From Melampsora larici-populina 98AG31 (lineage: Eukaryota; Basidiomycota; Pucciniomycetes; Pucciniales; Melampsoraceae), in contig NW_006768832.1 in assembly GCF_000204055.1 (NCBI RefSeq), positions 1-64,000 on the forward strand: a stretch of 64,000 nucleotides of DNA. Direction: 5' to 3'. This document shows, piece after piece, positions 1 through 11,479 of the stretch. The position numbers were made by a program, and so were the translations under genes. Below the pieces are notes generated by a model that worked only from the letters and a program-made list of their open reading frames with translations, did no database searches and was not told the DNA's origin. Numbering within the stretch: the first letter of the stretch is position 1; every line of letters begins with the position of its first letter.

Positions 1-470
1 CCCGACATGAAATCGAAAAAATGATTGAATCGGGACAAAAGGCCCGACATTTAGTTGCTCAGAGGGGATGCGATGCGATGATTGTATCGCACATTTGTTT
101 TAGTCGGATGAGCGCTATACGAGTAGCCATCGGACCTGATCAGACTGAGGTTCAGTCGGCGGCCACCAATGCGGTTTGGGATCGGCGCTCAGTTTCATCG
201 GTTGTGCCAAAGCAATCCTCAATCGGACTGCGGATCCCATCGGACAGTGAAGATGTGATTACACATCGCACAACAATTCTATCGCCCAATTTGGCCCCGA
301 CCCTGCTTCGGAACACCGTCCACGATGTGACATCGGAAGGGGCATTCCGACGTGAATTTCTTGGCGGTGACCCTTTATGACACATTGAAAATCAATGATT
401 TGAATCTACCTACCCTGGGCAACAAAAACAGATCATAGATACAATGACAATCTGGATCAATCATACATAA
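1..470. other. Unassigned repeat-rich left edge
   Basis: The only open frame (21-380, +) resembles no family I know. The hexamer CATCGG and close variants recur many times, and the stretch has an imperfect inverted pair (ATCGGGACA... / ...GGCCCGAC). This looks like the subterminal region of a transposable element rather than a gene. No splice structure was found. Confidence 0.3.
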
Positions 471-474
471 AGAG

Positions 475-600
475 GAGATGGTGTTAGTTACGGGACACAT
501 CACTTCCCAAGGCAATACCAATGTTCCACTTTGCAGACCAATCAGGTCAAGAACCAACTGGTCCGCTGCACTGCGTTACATTTCTCAATTGACTTACACA
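475..600 (+). pseudogene. Decayed second copy of the family seen at 1207-1800
   Basis: The frame starting near 480 encodes MVLVTGHITSQGN, which matches the segment VMVALGYVTSQGT of the longer relic at 1353-1800 in wording and spacing. Only about 40 codons are readable before the similarity fades. It is probably a broken paralog of the same family, left by local duplication or by a neighbouring element copy. Confidence 0.35.
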
Positions 601-1206
601 ACTAACTCAATGTAGCCCGGCAACAGTCGGTATTGAGGGCAGTGATTCCATTAATGAACATCTGATACTGACGTCAGCAACACTCGATCTCGCTATTCTG
701 TCTCTATCCGCTGAACACATTATTTCTTTTGACAATGCAAGACACACCCGACACCTATTGCTGGTGATACTATATACAAACACCAAGCCGCTCACTGCTT
801 CCGCCCAGAAATAAAGGCTGTACATTGTCTCTGATCACTTCATCACTATCCGCTATGTTTCTGCACATTGCAACAACGTCATTGCCACCCCAAAATGTGC
901 ATCACTCTTTCATTGCACCAGACCAGGTTCAAATTTTCCGTCCGGTGTCCATTGCGTCAATCTCGGCCACCACATCCAGTCTAACCAACTCATTGCAACC
1001 ACCAGGTGATGCACTTCATGATTACCTGTAGCACTGAACATTTTTGATTACCTCTTCATGCTTTACCCACTGTTGCCATCTTTCAACAATCCCACTATAA
1101 ATCTGCCTCAATATTGACCAGCGCCCCCTCTACCCACAAGTATCTGTTCCTCTCATTGCCATTCAATATATCCTTTTACACTATCTGTCGAATCACAACT
1201 GTCACC

Positions 1207-1800
1207 ATGGTCAACAACAATACCAACTCTGTCTCACACCCGATCCGCATAAACTACTTTGGCCAAGCCAGCGTCAAGGTCAGGCCGTGTTCTTCACAAC
1301 TTCCTTTTACTGGGTGACTACTGATGTTATTTGAGTTCAGGCTGCTTCCCTTTTGGTTAACTCAAAGCGCTTCGTGTCATCACATGCCTCAATTGCCACG
1401 TCCGGGATGAATGGCGGGGCTCCCTTTGCCAATCCTATTTGGCTTACGTCATACGGTTCTACCGCCGACGCGGTCCAAGCCAACAATGTGTATTCAATGA
1501 CATGCAACCTCATTGGCACCAACAATGAGCAGGACAATCATCTGCACTTTGAGAACAACACACGTATCGATCTGGGGGATGTCGCACGATTTGGCAAGAC
1601 ATTCGCCGAAGATTTAATGGACAAAACTGTGATGGTTGCACTAGGTTACGTCACTTCCCAAGGAACTATCCAAGATCCGCGCTTCAAGGGAAAATCAACA
1701 GTCGTCGTCACTCTACAATCCCAGGAATATGACCCAATTGTACGTTTTATAGTGAATGAGAACAACTGTAAGCATAAAGAAATAGATAAGATTCCACAAT
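1207..1800 (+). pseudogene. Protein of unknown family, 3'-truncated at a tandem repeat
   Basis: Exon 1 begins at ATG 1207 (MVNNNTNSVSHPIRINYFG). A GT-AG intron of about 60 bases appears to end before 1340 (TTGAGTTCAG), and exon 2 continues to about 1740. Readable landmarks are IDLGDVARFGKTF, DKTVMVALGYVTSQG and KSTVVVTLQSQEYDP. I recall similar proteins of unknown function as abundant, repeat-associated families in rust genomes; a small beta-rich (OB-like) fold is possible but cannot be tested here. The coding sequence runs directly into a 69-bp tandem repeat, so the natural C-terminus is lost. This could be the remains of a mobile-element passenger gene. Family assignment is tentative. Confidence 0.45.
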
Positions 1801-1942
1801 GATATATAAAAGTACCTATAGTGAATGAGAACAACTGTAAGCATAAAGAAATAGATAAGATTCCACAATGATATATAAAAGTACCTATAGTGAATGAGAA
1901 CAACTGTAAGCATAAAGAAATAGATAAGATTCCACAATGATG
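1740..1942. repeat. 69-bp tandem repeat, three copies
   Basis: Unit starts fall at 1750, 1819 and 1888. Each unit carries TAGTGAATGAGAACAACTG and ends in GATTCCACAATGATATATAA. The period is a multiple of three, so all frames repeat in register. The last unit is followed by TGTGGAATC, the inverse of GATTCCACA, which suggests an element boundary at 1942. Confidence 0.95.
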
Positions 1943-2387
1943 TGGAATCTCGGAGCTCAGCAGAGCTGGGTTTTGTTGACTGCAGCACGTGATGTCTGTG
2001 CCGCAGTCGTGTAAGTTATGTGAGTCTACAACACCCCCCCACCACAAGTCACAGACATCCGGGTTGTCAATAAGGAAGCTTATTGAGCAAGGAAATAACC
2101 GTGTAATAGTTGATATATAACTGTTACAGGTTGATTACATATGATTTACATATGTAGGACAGCAGTTGACAATAGTAATCAAGAGAGAAATAGCAGAATA
2201 AAGACCAGATCCGTGGATACTAACACTAAAAGGGCTTATAAGGGACTTGTAAGGGCTTTTGGAAGTTGTTATGGACGGATTGATTGGTTTATAAAGCTTG
2301 GTAAACTTGATTGGTTATTGTAAAGGATCTTGTCAATAAGCGTGCTTATTGAACAAGGTAAGAGCTTTAATAAGAGGTATTTTCTTA
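1942..2387. other. LTR-like remnant with duplicated hairpins
   Basis: The stretch begins TGTGGAATCTC after GATTCCACA. It contains two near-identical stem-loops, at 2064-2094 and 2332-2361, each of the form TTGTCAATAAG..CTTATTG. A further inverted pair (GATGTCTGTG / CACAGACATC) lies at 1991-2059. No coding sequence is recognisable. It is the host sequence into which the 2388-3882 transposon inserted. Confidence 0.4.
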
Positions 2388-3890
2388 GGATCCCACTATT
2401 TATCGCCCCCTTGGCTGATATCCGGAGCCCCCCGGGTTCTCACCAAAACCCGCGTGACCCGATGACACCCCACTGTTTTTAGCCTATATTTCGCACGTTC
2501 GGACCTCAAGGGCTCCCTAAGAGGGCACAAAATTGCGAATGAGCCCCTTTTTGATTGTTAATTAACGTATTTGGTGCCCCTCCATCCTTGATGGGGCAAC
2601 AAATATCATGAAAACAAATTAAAGGGCTCCTAAATTGTTTCGTGCCCGGACCGGCCCCTTGCATGCACAGACATTGGCCCTTCAAGCCATGGAAGGAGCG
2701 CAGCCATGCCAAAAACTTTAACTTGAAGCCAGACTACACACAATCACCGTACTCAGAATCAAAATCTCAATAGAATTCGTCTTGCATAGTTTCACAATGG
2801 TTGAATGACCTGCATTCTCAGAGCCTGTTTGTTAACATACTGAACCAATTGTTTTCGAAAAGATTGAAGCGTTACTCGAAAGATTACAACGAATCATTGG
2901 TCCTGATGCTGAACCTGTGACTGTTCAACTTGAAGACCCTAGTGGGAATAGTTTTATTGAAGCTATCGGAGGTTTCAAGTGATCCGAAATGGTTGCAACG
3001 CAAGTTTAATCAAACTGCTCGACAAAATATGGAGCTTGGCTTAGTAACCGATGCTGATCAACCTTTACCTGAGACTACTCTAACGGACGATTATGAAGTC
3101 GAGAAACCTGACAAATTAGTTTACTCTTTCCCTTCCACCTATCTCAATCCCTCATTTCAAAGAGTTCATATTTTGTCATTCTTGTGGATATGAAGATATC
3201 AGAATCGAATCTGGAAGTGCTATCTCTCCTTGAGGTACCCGACCCACTTTAAATGTTGAAGATAAAGAAGATTCAAGTCGTGATATCTCAAAGAGCGAGA
3301 GTGCATCATTATCAGTGCCAGAGATTGATCTACATCTCAATCCAGGTACATGAGGTGGAAGGTTTACGACTCTTGAAGGATTATCAAATCAAGTTTATGA
3401 ACAACTCAATCAAAAGGTCTTTGCAAGAGTCGATTCAGTAAATGTCACAGTTGACTCATCTGAGTGTGATTTGAATAAGTCAAATATGGAATCCTTTTTG
3501 GCTAAATTGAAACAGGTGAGTCGAACTTTTTCTTCAATTGAGATAGACTAACATGGGTCCCCCAGAGTAAACCGCACTCTAAGCTGTGGGCTCAATGATA
3601 TGTTTATGCCAACAGTCTTGGGTGCTCATTGAGCTCCGCTCGCGAACATCAAAGAAGTGTGACAATCTCAACTTTACTTTCCTTACTGCAGATAAAGCAT
3701 GTATATGTACAAAACAGCTGTTGTACAATCAACAAAGAAGAAGGCGAGATGAAGTTAACAATGTGGGAGCCCCAATGTGGTGCCCCTTTTTTAAGAAGGG
3801 GCGCCTGAAATGTTTGTAGCCTGGTTTCCGACCCGAGAGGGGGCGCCGGATACTGTTCCGAGGGCGCTAAATAGTGGGATCCTTTTCTTA
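2380..3890. mobile_element. 1,495-bp nonautonomous TIR transposon with 8-bp target duplication
   Basis: The element spans 2388-3882 and begins and ends in the same inverted sequence: GGATCCCACTATTTA reads inward from both ends, with weaker similarity continuing for about 20 further bases to ATCCGG. Both ends are flanked by the identical octamer TTTTCTTA (2380-2387 and 3883-3890). An 8-bp duplication is typical of hAT-type transposition. The superfamily is otherwise uncertain because the terminal bases are not the usual hAT ones. There is no transposase; the interior carries a ZPR1 gene fragment. The duplications are still identical, so the insertion site is well preserved. Confidence 0.85.
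2842..3516 (+). pseudogene. ZPR1: Captured fragment of a ZPR1-type zinc-finger protein gene
   Basis: ZPR1 is a conserved eukaryotic protein of two ZPR1 modules (zinc finger, helical hairpin, beta domain) that binds and helps fold eEF1A. Readable pieces in order: KIEALLERLQ and EDPSGNSFIE (end of module 1), DPKWLQRKFNQ and NMELGL, a second zinc-finger region with CHSCGYEDIRIESGSAIS, then PEIDLHLNPGT and GGRFTTLEG followed by QVYEQL (module 2 hairpin), ending LAKLKQ at a GTGAGT splice donor. Disabling changes: a frameshift near 2977, an in-frame TGA between GT and GGRFTT, further frame changes, and loss of the first CxxC of the second zinc finger. Both gene ends are missing. It lies inside a transposon, so it is a transduplicated host gene piece, not the functional locus. 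Confidence 0.85.
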
Positions 3891-4390
3891 TTAAAGATTA
3901 CACTAATGAAGAGACAGTGACTCTAGCAATCAAGAATCAAGTAAACAGAGTATTAAAAGGATATCAAGGACATGGCTATTACTAACTGCAGAGGGTTATC
4001 ACTGGAAAGTGATCAGGCTCCAAAGAGGAATAGGGACGTCAAAGATATGCTTTTAATAATGATGAAAACTTGGTAATATGATTGAAGGTAAGGAACAAAA
4101 GAAATAAGACAAAAGCAAGGGTTTATATACCCATCAGAACAAGAGTGACGTGTACAGTTAACAGTAAAAAACCACATCATAGAAGTGAATAAGAACTGAT
4201 CATGAGATCAACTGATCATTGATCTGTAAGAAGTGAATAAGAACTGATCATGAGAACAACTGATCATTGATCCATAGAGGATCTTGTATGATCTTTACAA
4301 ATAGATGTGCATGTAGAAACCATCCCTTTTGGCGTGAGTAAACCCATCCACCATTTAATCCTGAATCACCCTTGTGAATTATTCAATAAC
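3891..4390. other. Noncoding host repeat with 48-bp tandem duplication
   Basis: This continues the sequence interrupted by the 2388-3882 transposon. Two adjacent near-identical 48-base units lie at 4181-4228 and 4229-4276 (AGAAGTGAATAAGAACTGAT...). The composition and TGATCA-rich units resemble an LTR, but no TG...CA ends with target duplication were found. No gene is visible. Confidence 0.5.
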
Positions 4391-4858
4391 AATTCATCCT
4401 TTTAGCACGAGGACCCTAGACCAACATCCAATTCGCACTGAAACATTTTTTGATTTTGGTGCGATTTTGGTGCGATATAAGAGCCTCAACGCAACCAAGA
4501 CATGGTTGCGGTGGTTCTGCACCAAAACATGAGGGTTGAAAACCGCGTTGTGGTTTAAACACACCAAAACCAAAATAGCTGAACCGCAACTCGCAACAAT
4601 ACGAAACATATTTCGGTTGGTTGCGAGTTGCGGTTAGTGAAGGGTACATATAGTCAAACCAGTGCATCTTGCCCACGAGAGATGACCCAGTCATGTGAAA
4701 AAGTAGTTGCCGTGATGATGGCAGATAATTTCCCTGTTTATAAGCAAATCCTTGCCTTGTGGATTTTTGTTAGTTACTCAAAAAGGGACTCACTCGTTCT
4801 TTTCATCCACTTTTCCTGCTTTAATCCATTCCATTATCCTATACTTGTCTTTCATATC

Positions 4859-6560
4859 ATGGTGGAAACACTAATTGTACCCCAATCCTCTACCCCATCC
4901 TCATTGTTACAAGTTCCAGATGGAGGACGGACTCTCCGTCCTCGCAGCCCTGCCAAGAATAACCCGCCCCCTGATCCACAAAGTGGAACAGACACAGAAG
5001 GCGAAAACTATGATCCAAATCGAGATCGAAGCGACCAATCAGACGTCGAGATCATTCCAAACAGTCCAGCGAAGTCTGACAATGCAAGCCAAGGACCTTC
5101 GACATCAGCTCAAACCCGTAAGCGAGGCCCCCGACACTCGTCTGGAGGGGTTGCTGACTCTCAAGCAGCTCAGAAGAAACAACGCACAAAATCTGTGGTT
5201 GCTCCAAAAAGGACGAAACGTCTTACTGCCCTTCAAAAAGTATGAATATGATTCATAGGTTCCTTGAGTTGTGTCGAGTCTAAATAGATACATCACTGAC
5301 TCTTTTTGTTGTGTAAATGATATGATTTTAAGGTTATCGTAGTTCCGGAGGGTATGGACATCAATCAAGACCACAAGGACGAGGAGCAATCAAAGAACCC
5401 AAAAACACGCACAGCAAAGGTGCAGAATCTCTTCGAGTTCTTTGAAAAGAACCCACGTAAAGCAATGGAAAAATACAAAGTTGAGGATGAGGTATGTATT
5501 TGATTTCTTGAATCAAATTGATGCTTATGCTGACACTTGTTATTCGATCGAATTTGAAAGGAGACTGGTCATATGATTGAAAAGGAGAGAGAGGTGTCTT
5601 GGTATAAATGCAAGTGGTGTTGTGGAGAATACAAGGATGGCCAAACAAATCATTATAATTTACAAACACATCGAGATGGAAAAGGAATGTGTAAACATTG
5701 TCCTAAGTGTCATGTTGCAGTTCAAAATGGTGCTATATTGCCTCCGACGTGGAATGAAGAGAATGGTCCTAAATCGACTTCGAATTCAACTCAGTCCAAA
5801 ATCTCATCCTTTGTGAGATTTTTGGTCGAGACCCTGAACAAAATCATGGTTTTATGGATCTTACTTCATGATCTCCCATGGCTTCGAATCGACGACCACG
5901 AACTTGGTGCTGCGTTTTCATGGGCCAACCCATCCACCATTCTTAAATCTCCGACTTGGATTGCCAAATCAGCCAAATCATTGGCTAGATTGCTTCAAGA
6001 TGAGGCCATTGGAACTCTGAAGAACAATTCAAGTAAATTTTGTTTAATACACGATGGGTGGACTACGAAGGGAAGCCGATATGCCTTCCTGGGTGTATCA
6101 GCATCTTATATCGATGACAACTGGGAGTTCAAGACAATCTATCTGACTCTCAAGAGGATCATTTGGGATCACTATGGTGTCTTACTCGCTCGTCCAGTAG
6201 GCACATTTCTCATGCGATATGGCCTCCATTCAAAGATAGGTTTCTTTTCTAATTAGGTAATTATTCAAACATGGATTATTAAAGCTAACTTTGTATGTAC
6301 CTTATCTACATGGTAGCTCAAACCACCGACTCGGCAGCAAGCAATAACTTCCTTGCTCGTGAACTCCAGCGGATGTTCCTCGAAAATCCAAACGATCCAT
6401 ACTTTTGGGATTCTCAAACCAATCATTTACAATGCTTTTGTCACAAGCTTGCGCTCGCAGTCAAGCATGGATTGGACAAACTCGAGCTCAAGGCTGGTCA
6501 TGTAAAGCCAACAACCCAACCCGATGTTCGAATGCCTATTCCCATCATTAAGACTAGCCC
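4859..6560 (+). pseudogene. hAT transposase, 5' half
   Basis: The reading starts at ATG 4859 (MVETLIVPQSS). Exon 1 is a charged low-complexity N-terminus ending LTALQK at a GTATGA donor. Exon 2 (about 5334-5490) reads VIVVPEGMDINQD to KYKVEDE. The next exon encodes a BED-type zinc finger (WYKCKWCCGEY ... HYNLQTH) and the start of the DDE region with CLIHDGWTTKGSRYAFLGVS, where IHDGWT carries the first catalytic aspartate. After an intron the reading resumes near 6313 with DSAASNNF and LQCFCHKLALAVKHGL (the conserved hAT C..H stretch). Similarity stops near 6550-6600, where foreign DNA begins. The rest of the protein lies past 11830. Confidence 0.8.
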
Positions 6561-6609
6561 GTTCAGCGGTGGGCGCCGCGTCCAAAATTTCAAGTATTGC
6601 TTGACAATT

Positions 6610-9600
6610 TGATTGATGACAGCAGTCCTCAACCCTCATTGAGTACAGAAGACAAGTTTTGGATATCAGATACATCATGATCTTCACAATTTGAAAACAC
6701 TTCCTTTTCCAAAGTGCAATTGATGCAGCAACTACGCCAAAGTGTTTTTCTTCAATTGAACATCCTTGCCTTTGCTAGAATTCCAATCACTTCATCTGAT
6801 TGTCATCATCTTCCAAAAAAACAAACAAGTGTGTCTATCAATACATATGTGATGTGGATCTGTCCATTAAAACTAAAAGGAGCATCCCAAGGACTTGATC
6901 AATGCAATTCTCCTGCCCTTCAAATTTGAAAAAGCTACATGTTTCAAATGGGGATGCAATTGGATTGGAAAACATCTCAACTGGATCCACCAAGTTGATT
7001 GTAATCAAACAAACATTTAAATGTTGGTGATCACATTGCATGCAATTGTACACTTGTTTAATCAACCTTGCTTTTCATGAACTCTTTTTTTGCCAAACAA
7101 TTGCAATACATCAGATTAAGTTTTTGCATAAAATCAATAGTATTTCATCTTTATGTCACTCACAACTCCAATGCACAATGAACCTTGAAAGATCCAAGTT
7201 TTTCTTGTTTTTGGAATAGTCCACTGAAACTTTCCTTTTCCTTGACCCGTGGTAGTTTCTCCTTGCAACCTTTCCCATGCTAAAACTATCTGGAACTTTT
7301 TGAAACAATTAAAAGCATTGGAAATATCAAATAATGGGTTTTTCAAAATGAAACTTGATCATCTATGTAGATGAATTAGAATTTTCAATGAATCAGATTA
7401 TTCAATCATAACATGACACTCTTTTCAAATAAAGGTTGGCATTCCAAAGTTGCTGTAGAGAGACATAACATAAAAAACTCAAATGGATACAACTATGTGA
7501 AAAATTGATGAACAGGTGGATGGACAGAAGTGGACACATTCAATTGTTATCTTTTATCCAAAGGGGATCTGAATGCAATCTTGAATATTTGACCAAGGTG
7601 AATTATAGAAGCTCATACATTAAAGCCAGATCTTGAAGTTGTTTTCAGGAATTTTTGATACTTATCAAGGCAATAAACAAATGGAGTAAATTAGAGTCAA
7701 AGACATAATTAAGAAGTCTTTGTTTATATAACAGAGTGTCATCACAGTTTTACTCTCCATTGTCCTTGTAATTAATTATTGTCATTAATTATTGTTCTCA
7801 TCACCAAAAAAATGTGAAAGATACAGGTTACAAGGGAAAATTTATCTTAATAATGACCATTGAGGACCAAGGTGTCCACAATCTGTATAAGCAAATGTGA
7901 AAACAGCTGATTCAAAATGATGATACCAGGTGACATGATCAAGAAACAATCACATCAGACCTTTTGTCTTTCAACTTTGGAGATAGTATGATATGTCACT
8001 TGTCAAACACTGTTAAAACTCTCCATCATTTATCACTACTAACATACATCATGTCTTGCATTATGTTTTCTTCTTCATTTAAATCATCACCCATCTACAG
8101 TCAAACCCACACAATCACATAATATGGGTGTAAGACTTGGCATTCATTTTGACAGATTATGCAACTCTTTTGTCAAGTTTGGCGGTAAAAAACATCAAGA
8201 TGAGGGATTTTTCTATGCATTACCATGATTTGTGCAGCAGCGCGGGTAGAAAATTGTGAAATATGATGAGCAGTAGATTGGATCCATGGTTGAAGTGTAG
8301 ATTCTCCCCAAAATTGGCTTCCCTAATTTTCAATCTCACAATTTAACCCAAAACAAAATTAATTGATCATAAGTAAATATTACGAATGGATAAGCTGAAT
8401 GTGGCTCTGTCTTCCGAAATTATGTCATCATTTGCACCTTCCAATCAAAACATAATCGTGTTTTCACCAGCCACAACCCAACAGAGGCGCTAAGGATTGA
8501 AAAGTGACAAAAAGTCATTGTTAGGTTGAGTCACTGACCAATGTTGAGTGATTCAAGTCGATTGTATCACACTGATCCTATCTCCTTGAATCTACATATG
8601 CCCTTGCCACTTTTGATTTGATTTTCATTGCTGAGCGCGCATCTTGGGTAAGCGATGCTACACTTCCATTTAACAACATCGTTATTTTCCTGAAAATGAA
8701 CGAAGTGAAATCATTAGCAATATATACTGTAGATGAAGGATTTTATGACTTACACATCCCTCCTCAGCCCATGTAGTGATCTCAAAAGGCTAATCCAATG
8801 TGATCTGGACAATATGTGAAAGAGGTAGGACTTGGAACCTACGTTTCAAATAGGATGTATATTGAGGGATAGTTCAAGGTGTTGTATTTGATTTATCATA
8901 TAAAAGACCATGATACCCCATTCATTTGATGAGAGGCGTTTAAATTCAAAGCAAAACTCATCATTGAAATGTGGAACAGTATCATGATAATGGCCCTAAT
9001 TATTTTCAGTTGACTTGAATTGGTTTGGATCTGATTGAAATTGAAAACATCTTGAATCAAATGAAAAGATTGATGAAGTTGATAAGTCAATGAAGTTGAG
9101 GACAATGACGTCATAGCGGCCTTTGTTGAAGAAGGTGGAATTTCAATCAAATCGATTGATTGGAGATATTGATGTTTTTGATGATATCGCGTTAGGTAAT
9201 TTAACCTGTAGGATTTGATGATCACCAATTGAAAGGGATGGAAGTGCATGATTTGATGATGAAAATTCAGCTTCTTTAACCTGAATATCTTCATTGAATG
9301 GATTCAAAGTTCATACTCAACTTGAGATTGAAAATGACATTGATCGGAAGATTTTAGTTTTAGATTCAGATGAAGTCTTGGAATTCATTGACCTTTTTCA
9401 GTTCTTCTTCTGCTCCTTCCAATCGTTTGTCTACAATGGAAACAAAGATAATCAAATCTGTACCATCCATGAAAATGATCGGAGATAATCCATCGATACT
9501 AAGTCAATCGGTAATATTCTTGCGTGTGATCTCTGCAGCAACGTGTTATCTGTTTAATGATTGTCTTAGTGTACTTGGGGTTGATGATCCTACTTGATGA

Positions 9601-10815
9601 TGGTTCAATGAGCATCACGCTAGGGGTGAGGCGATGGGTGAAATGAAATTTGTTTTGAAGTTCATCCAAGTTGGTTTAAATTTAGAAGAAGATGAAGCAG
9701 TTGAGGATCAAGTTGAAGCACGTTGACTTCTAACTAAGGGTAGTATTACGACCGACTTGTTGTATTAGATTCATTAGATCTAGAATTAATTGGCTACAAT
9801 TCTGGTGAGTGTGATGTTTTGAGAGGCATTTGACAATCATATTAAATCAGAGTTTCAATCAATCCAATCAATGGATGGTCACATTTGATTGCAAGTTTGA
9901 TAAGATCATTAGATAATCTAATCAAATTGTTAGTTCGATCCTGACATAGTTGTACCAAATCGATCAAAGTTGATGAACATTTTTCTATTTTGATCTCTAA
10001 AGATTTGTCTCCAATTGTGGGTAAAGATTCTCAATCTTGAGGTTTTGATCGGATCTATAAAAAAAGAACAAATATTAGAGAAACTATTGCAGGATGATGG
10101 ATCACAGGATTAAGGATCAATACCATTTGGACCTGCTGGGAAATAGAAGGTAAGGAAAGAGATGAAATTTCCAAGGGATTGTAGAGTTGGTTAATCAGGA
10201 CGTCAAATTGAATGGGTGTTTGACTGTTAAGGGGTGTTGAATGCAGTGGCAATTTGATTGAGGCATAGCCAATAAGATGTGGTGAGTTTGGTGGTTGAAT
10301 GAGTCCATGATGATGAGTTGCAAACAAGCAGGCAAAAATTGGTAATTGTGGCGGTGAGGATGGCCAATGAGGATAGAGTGGTGATGAGGGCAATTCATAG
10401 GCGGGTTGGTATGAATGTAGAATTGGGAGAACGCTGGAAGCATGCCCAAGAGGTGAGCGGTTGGAATCAGAGGTACATTGATTGAGTGCAAGTGATTAGG
10501 ATGATTGAGGTAGGGTGTGTTGAATTCAAGATAGTTGAGGGTGGATCTGGGTTGATTTGGTTGTGCAAAGATAGGATTTGGGGTGACACACGTCGAGATG
10601 GATTTAATTGGTTGGGACGTGTAAACCTCAAAATTTGGAACAGGAATTGGGAGTTTTGGGAGTTTTGCCGCCGAACACGGTCTTCCTTTAACTTGAATGA
10701 TCAACGGAGCTCCTGTTCAACAACAGGATGATGATGAACAAGAGAGCGCTGAATCTGAAAACGAGGCTGAATGTGGCTTGGATCTGAAAAGCGACAAGTC
10801 TCCTAGTCGAGATAT
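6610..10815. other. 4.2 kb without recognisable genes
   Basis: This is AT-rich sequence with only short, unpatterned open frames. The longest (10195-10704, minus, 169 codons, rich in His, Pro and Asn) matches no family I know and sits in low-complexity sequence. A short plus-strand stretch at 10700-10815 reads INGAPVQQQDDDEQESAESE, which looks codon-like but has no start context and runs into the exon array. I see no terminal repeats or RNA genes. It is probably decayed transposon DNA. Confidence 0.4.
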
Positions 10816-11473
10816 CTGTTTTCCCTATGAGGTCTGTTTTCCCCGTGACAATACCTAGAGATGAGTCTCAATCACCTCAGTCACAAGACCTGATTCACTA
10901 ACCTGTTTTCCCCGTGACAATACCTAGAGATGAGTCTCAATCACCTCAGTCACAAGACCTGATTCACTAACCTATGAGGTATAGTCAGGTCACAGAATAA
11001 GATGGAGAAAAGGAATCGGCGCGTATAAGTTTTAGCTACGATTTCTTTTCCTTCCGTAGAATAGCGGATATTTATTTCACCTGTTTTCCCCGTGACAATA
11101 CCTAGAGATGAGTCTCAATCACCTCAGTCACAAGACCTGATTCACTAACCTACATCATCAGAGAGATCAACAAACATATAAGAAAAGATAACAGTTAGAT
11201 ATATAAGAATAAAAAAAGAGAACTAAGAGTGATCTTATTCTGACCTATGAGGTATAGTCAGGTCACAGAATAAGATGGAGAAAAGGAATCGGCGCGTATA
11301 AGTTTTAGCTACGATTCTAGCGCCGATTAACAAACAAGTGAAACATGAAGATATGAATGACGAGAAACAATTAGTAACATCCATATAGAAATGAAAGAAA
11401 GATAAAGAAAGAATATGATAGAATTGAAATAGTGAAAGGGGCTTACTCTTTTCCTTCCGTAGAATAGCGGATA
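10816..11473 (-). repeat. Exon array: unspliced and spliced copies of the same three exons
   Basis: On the minus strand a unit C-B-A occurs twice. In the long copy C (11447-11473) is followed by a 130-bp GT-AG intron (11317-11446), B (11245-11316, 72 nt), a 95-bp GT-AG intron (11150-11244) and A (11081-11149, 69 nt). In the short copy C (11044-11070), B (10972-11043) and A (10903-10971) are fused exactly at those boundaries, and a second full A follows (10834-10902). Beyond it lie 9 nt equal to the 3' end of B (10825-10833) and 9 nt equal to the 3' end of A (10816-10824). The short copy begins 10 nt after the long one. A spliced RNA template explains this best. The exons encode no recognised protein. 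Confidence 0.85.
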
Positions 11474-11479
11474 AGGAAA

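Noticed and set aside
1646..2047. Minus-strand repeat protein with a 23-residue period
   Set aside because: It is only the translation of the 69-bp tandem repeat antisense to a coding relic.
8896..9294. 132-codon minus-strand frame rich in His, Ser and Leu
   Set aside because: No motif, low-complexity TCA/GATT-rich DNA and no splice partners. It sits inside the unassigned block within the hAT gene.
10195..10704. 169-codon minus-strand frame (Pro/His/Asn-rich)
   Set aside because: The length is notable, but the composition follows the GGTTGAT-like base bias, no family resemblance was found and the 3' end has no gene-like context.
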